A DNA stretch of 41,070 nt from DATKYK01 sp034430255. Lineage in GTDB: Bacteria; Chloroflexota; Dehalococcoidia; E44-bin15. Under the pieces are notes generated by a model, which saw only the letters and a list, made by a program, of their open reading frames with translations, did not search any database and was not told the DNA's origin. How positions within the stretch are numbered: position 1 is the first letter of the stretch; every line of letters begins with the position of its first letter. The stretch covers positions 1-41,070 of the forward strand of contig DAOUEU010000048.1 of the NCBI GenBank assembly GCA_034430255.1, given 5' to 3'. The translations under genes were made by a program, and so were the position numbers. This document shows, one piece after another, positions 35,097 to 41,070 of this stretch.

Positions 35097-35360
35097 TTAC
35101 TTACGGATACCGAGCCTTTTAATTACCGAGCGGTAACGCTGAGGGTCGATCCGGTTTAAATACGATAGGTGTCGCTGCCGTTGCCCCACCATCATAAGAA
35201 GTCCGCGCAGGGAGTGATAATCGTGGCGGTGAACCCTCATGTGCTCGGTCAGGCGATTTATCCGCTCCGTAAGGAGGGCGACCTGAACATCGGGGGAGCC
35301 GGTGTCCTCTTCGTGAAGCCGAAAATCCTCTATAATGGTCTGCCTTTTTTCCTTCTCCAT
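35097..35360 (-). CDS. rpsO: Ribosomal protein S15
   Basis: 87 residues from the ATG at 35360, giving the usual start MEKEKRQTIIEDFRLHEEDT; an open extension to 35477 runs through the promoter and is rejected. The signature TGSPDVQVALLTERINRLTE and the C-terminal RHLSYLNRIDPQRYRSVIKR are intact. S15 binds 16S rRNA in the small subunit. No ribosome site is seen, but a promoter lies so close that the message would be almost leaderless. Confidence 0.95.
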   Translation of the reverse strand: MEKEKRQTIIEDFRLHEEDTGSPDVQVALLTERINRLTEHMRVHRHDYHSLRGLLMMVGQRQRHLSYLNRIDPQRYRSVIKRLGIRK

Positions 35361-35372
35361 TTCAGAATGAGC

Positions 35373-35401
35373 ATTATAACATAATCGATGCACCATGTAA
35401 A
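35373..35401 (-). promoter_or_regulatory. Promoter of the rpsO-pnp-dap operon
   Basis: Minus strand: TTTACA (35396-35401), a 17-base spacer, perfect TATAAT (35373-35378). Only 12 bases separate the -10 box from the rpsO ATG, so the transcript should begin about five bases before the start codon. Confidence 0.65.
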
Positions 35402-35436
35402 TCATCCCAAGCCGGGTGCCGGATAAGTGCAGATCC

Positions 35437-35465
35437 TTGCTATTAGGGGAGTTTCCAAGTAAAAT
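35437..35465 (+). promoter_or_regulatory. Candidate promoter for the acyl-CoA synthetase gene
   Basis: TTGCTA (35437-35442), a 17-base spacer, TAAAAT (35460-35465). It gives a leader of about 85 bases that contains the hairpin at 35494-35520. Confidence 0.45.
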
Positions 35466-35493
35466 AGATTTGTGCAAACGGTTACGGATTACG

Positions 35494-35525
35494 GTGCCTC
35501 TCCTGAAAAAGGGGAGGCACTTTTA
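35494..35525 (+). terminator. Terminator-like hairpin in the leader of the acyl-CoA synthetase gene
   Basis: 35494-35503 pairs with 35511-35520 (10 bp with one G-T pair) around a TGAAAAA loop; TTTTAT follows on the plus strand. Placed between promoter and start codon it could act as an attenuator. No alternative antiterminator stem is obvious by eye. Confidence 0.55.
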
Positions 35526-35557
35526 TAGGTAGAATAAGCGAAAAGCCTAGAAATAAT

Positions 35558-36973
35558 ATGACACTGGACTATATTTTCCAGCCCCGCTCGATAGCGGTGG
35601 TTGGCGCGAGCATGGGCCCCTGGAATGCCGTTACCCAGCTATTCTTGGATACCCTAGTCAAATTCGGATACAAAGGCGAAATCTACCCGATCAACCCCAA
35701 GTTCCAAGAAGTTTCGGGTCTGAAATCATACCCCAACGTTAAAGATGTGCCCGGACCGGTGGACCACGTCATCTGCATGATTCCCGCAGCGGCCACTCGC
35801 CAGCTCCTCGAAGATTGCGTTGCCAAGGGGGTGAAGACTGTCCACCTCTACACCTCCGGCTTTGCCGAGACCGGCGAGGAAGATAGGAGTAGGCTCCAGG
35901 ACGAGCTGGTCTCCATCGCCCGAAGCGGTGGCATCCGCATCATAGGCCCTAATTGCATGGGGATATACTATCCCCGCTCCGGTATCTCCTACTGCGCTGA
36001 CTTCCCCCGGGAGCCGGGGACGGTGGGCTTCATCTCTCAGAGCGGAAGCTACTCGATCCTGGTGACGCGGGGGGCAGCAGCACGCGGGGTGCGCTTCAGC
36101 AAGGTGGTGAGCTACGGGAACGCCAGCGACATCAATGAAATAGACCTGCTGGAATACCTGGCATATGACCGGGAGACGGAGGTCATCGCTGCCTATATCG
36201 AGGGAACAAGGGATGGGAAGCGTCTGCGAGAGGTGATTACTGAGGCGGCAGCGAAAAAGCCGGTGATAATTATCAAGAAAGGCGGCACCGCAGCAGGTAG
36301 CCGCGGTGCGCTCTCCCATACCGGGGCGCTGGCGGGAAATGACGCGGTATGGGAAGCGCTACTAAAGCAGACCGGCGCCATCCGTGTGGAGGACTTAGAG
36401 GAGATGATTGACATGCTGGTAACCTTCCAGTTCTTTTCTCGTCCCCGAGGGCGAAGGGTAGCCGTAGTGGGTCTGGGGGGCGGTGCCAGCGTACGGGCCT
36501 CAGACGAGTGCGAGCGCGGAGGTCTTACCCTTCCCCCTGCTCCAGAGGCGCTGGTGACTGAGATTGAGCCCATTGTCCCCGTGGCAGGCAGCATGCTGAG
36601 AAATCCCTTTGACTTGGGTAATTACCGCAATGACTGGGCTGCTGCAATAAAGTGCATTGATGGCTGGGCAGAGCCGGATATGTTTCTGTGGCAGATTGCT
36701 CCGGAGATCGAGCCTTTTATAGAAGGTATCTATCGACAGTTCTGCAGAGAAGTGAGAGGCCGCATATTAGAGACGTTCCACGGGCTACAGAAGCCGACCG
36801 CTGTTGTTGTCCATGGAGTAGAAGCCAGCTACGGCTTAGAGACTCTGGAGACCATGAGGACAATGTGCGCAGAGCGTAAAATGCCCTTCTACCCTTCGGT
36901 TTACAGAGCAGCGCGGGCCATAAATAGATTTGTGGGGTACCATGAAAGGCGCGGCGGGAAAAACCATAGCTAG
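35558..36973 (+). CDS. NDP-forming acyl-CoA synthetase, alpha-type subunit (CoA-binding)
   Basis: 471 residues: a CoA-binding Rossmann domain (about 5-130, starting IFQPRSIAVVGAS), a succinyl-CoA-ligase-like domain with the phospho-His in ALSHTGALAG (H254), and a further flavodoxin-like domain to about 460. This is the alpha half of ADP-forming acetyl/acyl-CoA synthetases, which make ATP from acyl-CoA. The ATP-grasp (beta) half is neither fused nor encoded nearby, so it needs a distant partner or does another job. No strong ribosome site precedes the ATG. It could complete energy conservation from IOR-derived acyl-CoA, as an inference only. Confidence 0.85.
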   Translation: MTLDYIFQPRSIAVVGASMGPWNAVTQLFLDTLVKFGYKGEIYPINPKFQEVSGLKSYPNVKDVPGPVDHVICMIPAAATRQLLEDCVAKGVKTVHLYTSGFAETGEEDRSRLQDELVSIARSGGIRIIGPNCMGIYYPRSGISYCADFPREPGTVGFISQSGSYSILVTRGAAARGVRFSKVVSYGNASDINEIDLLEYLAYDRETEVIAAYIEGTRDGKRLREVITEAAAKKPVIIIKKGGTAAGSRGALSHTGALAGNDAVWEALLKQTGAIRVEDLEEMIDMLVTFQFFSRPRGRRVAVVGLGGGASVRASDECERGGLTLPPAPEALVTEIEPIVPVAGSMLRNPFDLGNYRNDWAAAIKCIDGWAEPDMFLWQIAPEIEPFIEGIYRQFCREVRGRILETFHGLQKPTAVVVHGVEASYGLETLETMRTMCAERKMPFYPSVYRAARAINRFVGYHERRGGKNHS

Positions 36974-37185
36974 CTACCCTGGCGAAGCGGTCAGGGCGTG
37001 CGCGCCTCGGTTCTTCCCGGTTTTAGTTGGCACCCTGTTTTCATAGCTGCATCCGCTGTTCAAGCAATTGGGGCTTGCTAGTTTGGCTATTACCCATAGG
37101 TTTATGAAAAAAGGACATAGAAGCATAAATGGTAATTGAGTAGAACCGCATGCTTTGATAACCCAGATGGAGTGCGAGTCTATAA

Positions 37186-38226
37186 TCAGGTATTGCGGAC
37201 AAGCTCGTGTACTGCGGTGCAGGTTATAGCCTTCTCCTGCCCCGGCAGGGTCAGCTTTCCCGAACCGATGGAATAGAATGAGGTTATGGAAGGTTTCGCT
37301 TTGAAGGTCCGGATGAGGAATCTCACCAGCGGGTTAAAATCAGAAAGCGGGTCTATCTTTTGAAATACCTTCTCCAGCCGCAGGTCCATCTCGAGGGACA
37401 AATCCTCGTCCTGAAGATTTACGAGATGTGTCTGGGGAAGTTCCATCTGTGCCGTCGGGTCGAACCTCATATCTGTCTTGATCAGGCTCCATTTGTTGGT
37501 TTCTGATGTCATATAGAGCAGCTTGCCCGTATCGTAAATGATGAGGGGCTTTATTCTGGCATTATCGAATTTCTTGCTCGTAACGATATCCGCAAAGATA
37601 ATGGTATATTCCTCATCGTAGACCCTTCCCCAGTCCCAGTATGCTATAACGCCCAGGGGAGAGAAGTTTAACCAGTTGTGGTCGCGGTATCCCACCCCCT
37701 CGATACTGAGGGTCTCCCCCTTTGTTTTGAAGGTGCCCTTGGCCTTGCCACGTGGCTGCGGGACAACCCAATGCATACACTTTGTCTCATCGCCAAAGCA
37801 AGCGTGGCTTTTAATGCCTTCAACTGCTGCATCGAGCTCGAGGTCGAGGGATTTCTCTCCGTTCTCGATATGAAGCTCGCAATGGGAGATATCTCCCCTC
37901 ATGAAGTTACTACCGATTTCAACACTACAGGCTTCGGTGGAAGACTTAAAGGATAAGTAGGGTAGCTTCTCATCTATTAGGAGCTCGGTCCCGTCGGTCC
38001 TGACATAGCTGGCCCTGACACCAGTCCTCACCCTTCGCGGCCGGGAGACGTCGCCGGAGATATAGAACTGGCCTCTAATAATGCTCCCGTCTTGGTTCAT
38101 TAGGTCGAAGTACCACCACTCGATATAGTTCGGGTCCTCTAGCGGGTGCCAGGCGTCGTCGGACTGGACGATGGTGAGAGGCCCTGCGATCTCCCTAACG
38201 GTTTGTTCTTGGCAAATGACCTTCAT
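37186..38226 (-). CDS. CrtC/AttH-like lipocalin-domain protein
   Basis: 346 residues of two lipocalin-like halves. EWWYFD at 36-41 and GYRDHNW at 179-185 are the hallmarks of the hydroxyneurosporene synthase (CrtC) / AttH family, which also includes hydratases and Diels-Alderase-like proteins acting on hydrophobic substrates. GGAG lies seven bases before the ATG. No signal peptide is seen. Carotenoid synthesis genes are absent around it, although three CrtI-like proteins are encoded 17 kb away. It stands alone, convergent with the acyl-CoA synthetase gene. Confidence 0.82.
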   Translation of the reverse strand: MKVICQEQTVREIAGPLTIVQSDDAWHPLEDPNYIEWWYFDLMNQDGSIIRGQFYISGDVSRPRRVRTGVRASYVRTDGTELLIDEKLPYLSFKSSTEACSVEIGSNFMRGDISHCELHIENGEKSLDLELDAAVEGIKSHACFGDETKCMHWVVPQPRGKAKGTFKTKGETLSIEGVGYRDHNWLNFSPLGVIAYWDWGRVYDEEYTIIFADIVTSKKFDNARIKPLIIYDTGKLLYMTSETNKWSLIKTDMRFDPTAQMELPQTHLVNLQDEDLSLEMDLRLEKVFQKIDPLSDFNPLVRFLIRTFKAKPSITSFYSIGSGKLTLPGQEKAITCTAVHELVRNT

Positions 38227-38535
38227 AATTTCACTCCATCAAGCATTTTGTAAAACTAATGGGAAAAAGCAAATGACAGTTACGCATGGATTTAAGAAGT
38301 AGGTTCTGTTTACCTGCGTTATCGGCATTATTACCACATATTAGCCGTGGATACTTTAGCTAGCGGGGCTGCCCCTGTCAAGCACCCGAACCATATTTAA
38401 CAAATATGGGCTCATCCAAACGGATTTTTAAAATAGATGTAATGAACCATTGACAATTAGTATTGTATAATATACACTATGTAATGTATAGAGTACTTTT
38501 TTGGTAAAAGCACTACAAAGAAAAGGAGGACAGTC
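38227..38535. other. Intergenic divergent region, 309 bases
   Basis: This holds the promoter/operator of the plus-strand membrane protein and XRE pair and, presumably, the promoter of the lipocalin gene. Nothing else is seen. Confidence 0.5.
38450..38490 (+). promoter_or_regulatory. Promoter and palindromic operator of the membrane protein/XRE operon
   Basis: TTGACA (38450-38455), a 17-base spacer, TACACT (38473-38478). Overlapping the -10 are two palindromes: GTATA-A-TATAC (38465-38475) and TATACAC-N6-ATGTATA (38471-38490, one mismatch). Their position fits an operator for the XRE protein of the same operon; that pairing is inference. Confidence 0.5.
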
Positions 38536-38973
38536 ATGGCACCATTACAAAAACGTGCATTATACAGCCTCGTGATAGGAGTTGTTTTTGCTGTTGCCCT
38601 CATTGTGATTTTCATTGTTAAGGGTGATGTCACTACCTTTGATGAAGACCTAGGATTTAGATTGATGGTATATGCGTTATGGGTTGGAGTGCCTCTAGCA
38701 TACCTCATAGTTGTGAATCTTACCCTTAGGAAACCAGGGCAGGTTGATGAACGGGACAGGTTGATAATGGAGCGGGCTCCACGGTTTCAATTTTTAGCAG
38801 TCCTATTCTCGCTGACAGCTTGGGTCATAGTACTTACCGAAGTTTTCAGAGACCAAGGGCAAGTACCAGTTATTTACTTAACCTTAATACTGATATCCAC
38901 CCTAATTATTGGTACGATAGCTCAGGCCCTCGGTATCCTGTTCGGCTATTGGAGGGGAGAAAGCCGTGCCTAA
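38536..38973 (+). CDS. Four-helix membrane protein (DUF2178-like)
   Basis: 145 residues with hydrophobic helices near 9-28, 44-64, 88-104 and 115-138. The central loop GQVDERDRLIMERAPRFQF is the recognisable DERD-type motif of small membrane proteins that are regularly paired with an XRE regulator. AGGAGG precedes the ATG. The stop overlaps the regulator start by eight bases. The role is unknown; such pairs are often autoregulated. Confidence 0.78.
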   Translation: MAPLQKRALYSLVIGVVFAVALIVIFIVKGDVTTFDEDLGFRLMVYALWVGVPLAYLIVVNLTLRKPGQVDERDRLIMERAPRFQFLAVLFSLTAWVIVLTEVFRDQGQVPVIYLTLILISTLIIGTIAQALGILFGYWRGESRA

Positions 38974-39187
38974 CGCTGGAAGGATAAGTAACCGTATCAG
39001 AAGGTTGCGTTTCGATAATGACGAGATGACGCAAGAAGAGCTAGCCAACCATGCCGGCTGCACCCGGCAGACCATTATCGCGCTTGAGCAGGGAAAGTAC
39101 GTGCCCTCTATTAGTCTCGCTTTTCAGATTGCGAGAGCTTTTAATGTTACAGTTGAGGATGTCTTTCAATACGAGGAAATCGGTTGA
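38966..39187 (+). CDS. XRE-family helix-turn-helix regulator
   Basis: 73 residues with a GTG start and GGAGGGGAG in the end of the gene before it. Almost the whole protein is one HTH_3 domain: ISNRIRRLRFDNDEMTQEEL, then AGCTRQTIIALEQGKYVPS and LAFQIARAFNVTVEDVFQYE. It is of the short YozG/YgzD type. It probably represses its own operon through the palindrome at 38465-38490. Confidence 0.92.
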   Translation: MPNAGRISNRIRRLRFDNDEMTQEELANHAGCTRQTIIALEQGKYVPSISLAFQIARAFNVTVEDVFQYEEIG

Positions 39188-39258
39188 TATTAATAGAGGT
39201 TAACTTCACTTGGTACGGCCTGACTGCGAGGGAGTGAATATACACATAGAAAGGGGTC

Positions 39259-39290
39259 AGAAAAGGGAGGCATTTATGCCTCCCTTTTCT
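39259..39290. terminator. Bidirectional terminator between the XRE gene and tRNA-Ile
   Basis: A 15-base arm at 39259-39273 is the perfect complement of 39276-39290 and includes GGGAGGCA. Runs of A and T at the stem base let it serve both the plus-strand XRE operon and the minus-strand 16S-tRNA-Ile transcript. No 23S gene lies before it, so it closes the rRNA transcript. Confidence 0.75.
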
Positions 39291-39361
39291 ATTAAAGGTA
39301 ACGCGCATTATTTAATCGCAAATGCGTAGTGTGAAGGCAATTTGGCGCTAAACTGTATTTT

Positions 39362-39438
39362 TGGTGGGCCATCCTGGACTCGAACCAGGGACCCCAGTCT
39401 TATCAGGACTGTGCTCTAACCAGCTGAGCTAATGGCCC
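39362..39438 (-). tRNA. tRNA-Ile (GAT)
   Basis: The acceptor GGGCCAT pairs with ATGGCCC, the D arm is standard (AGCTCAGCTGG), the anticodon stem CAGTC/GACTG encloses GAT, and the T arm is CCTGG-TTCGAGT-CCAGG. The discriminator A and encoded CCA (39362-39364) are present. It lies about 240 bases downstream of 16S, the classic spacer position. Confidence 0.97.
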
Positions 39439-39678
39439 GATTTCTTCGAAATATACGCGGGCTGTCAATCAGCCGCTGCGTCTCTATTCGTACTTGAAAC
39501 CGGTGTTATTCTATCAAGGGGCTCAACTCAAATCAAGCCCCCATCTGGTGCTAGACGGGGGAATAGAAAACACCTTAACCCCTGGACAGTGGAAGGAAGC
39601 TTTTACTAACACTACTAACCCCGATAAATCGGGGACCGACCTAGGAGATATGAGCCTCTAAGGCCCGTTCTCTCCCTA
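39439..39678 (-). other. 16S to tRNA-Ile transcribed spacer
   Basis: 240 bases without a gene. A CCCCGAT-AA-ATCGGGG hairpin (39619-39634) and A/T-rich runs near the 16S end are candidate processing sites. Confidence 0.6.

Positions 39679-41070
<1,392 letters not shown>

Noticed and set aside
35726..36319. Minus-strand frame of 197 codons
   Set aside because: Antisense to the acyl-CoA synthetase gene, whose domains are clear.
38450..38471. TTGACA with the nearest TATAAT as promoter
   Set aside because: The spacer would be only 10 bases; the TACACT box with a 17-base spacer was preferred.

Overview
The window is most likely from an anaerobic member of the Chloroflexota. The minus-strand 16S rRNA gene at the right edge contains the exact target sites, as I remember them, of two Chloroflexi-specific 16S probes: GNSB-941 at 40251-40267 and CFX1223 at 39982-40001. 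The 16S gene is followed by tRNA-Ile, but no 23S gene follows. An unlinked 16S is known from Dehalococcoides-type genomes, so class Dehalococcoidia is my best guess; this part is inference.

Layout. (1) 1-21197 is almost entirely a minus-strand metabolic block. It holds a four-cluster ferredoxin with an aldehyde:ferredoxin oxidoreductase, an ACT-domain protein, phenylacetate-CoA ligase, indolepyruvate:ferredoxin oxidoreductase (iorB, iorA), a complete branched-chain/aromatic amino acid ABC importer (livF, G, M, H, K), two HdrD/GlpC-like iron-sulfur proteins, a sirtuin, an unrecognised Cys-containing protein, three CrtI/retinol-saturase-like FAD oxidoreductases and a gamma-glutamylcyclotransferase-like protein. 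The tail of an aminotransferase lies on the plus strand at the left edge. Together these suggest amino-acid import, transamination, ferredoxin-dependent oxidative decarboxylation to aryl/acyl-CoA, and reversible CoA-thioester/acid/aldehyde interconversion. (2) 21198-25551 is a gene-poor stretch of small genes, several with their own TTGACA promoters. It is bounded by a decayed 3' fragment of tRNA-Tyr on the left and the intact tRNA-Tyr on the right, as expected for a relic integrated element. tRNA-Thr follows. (3) 25648-29436 holds a non-coding stretch with four consecutive hairpins, purA, an orphan amino-acid-binding lipoprotein and a small Cys-motif protein. A frameshifted copy of the purA 3' end lies just beyond (29495-29604), so the two genes after purA look inserted. 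(4) 29616-35360 is a housekeeping minus-strand operon: rpsO, pnp, dapB, asd, dapA and a CBS-domain gene. (5) 35558-39187 holds a stand-alone NDP-forming acyl-CoA synthetase alpha-type protein, a CrtC/AttH-like lipocalin protein and a small membrane protein with an XRE regulator. (6) 39362-41070 holds tRNA-Ile and the partial 16S rRNA gene.

I see no CRISPR array, intact transposase, integrase, phage module or defence system. The most unusual items are the two duplicated-end scars (tRNA-Tyr and purA), the hairpin array upstream of purA, the paired iron-sulfur proteins that share the same lost cysteine, and the tandem FAD oxidoreductases without carotenoid genes.
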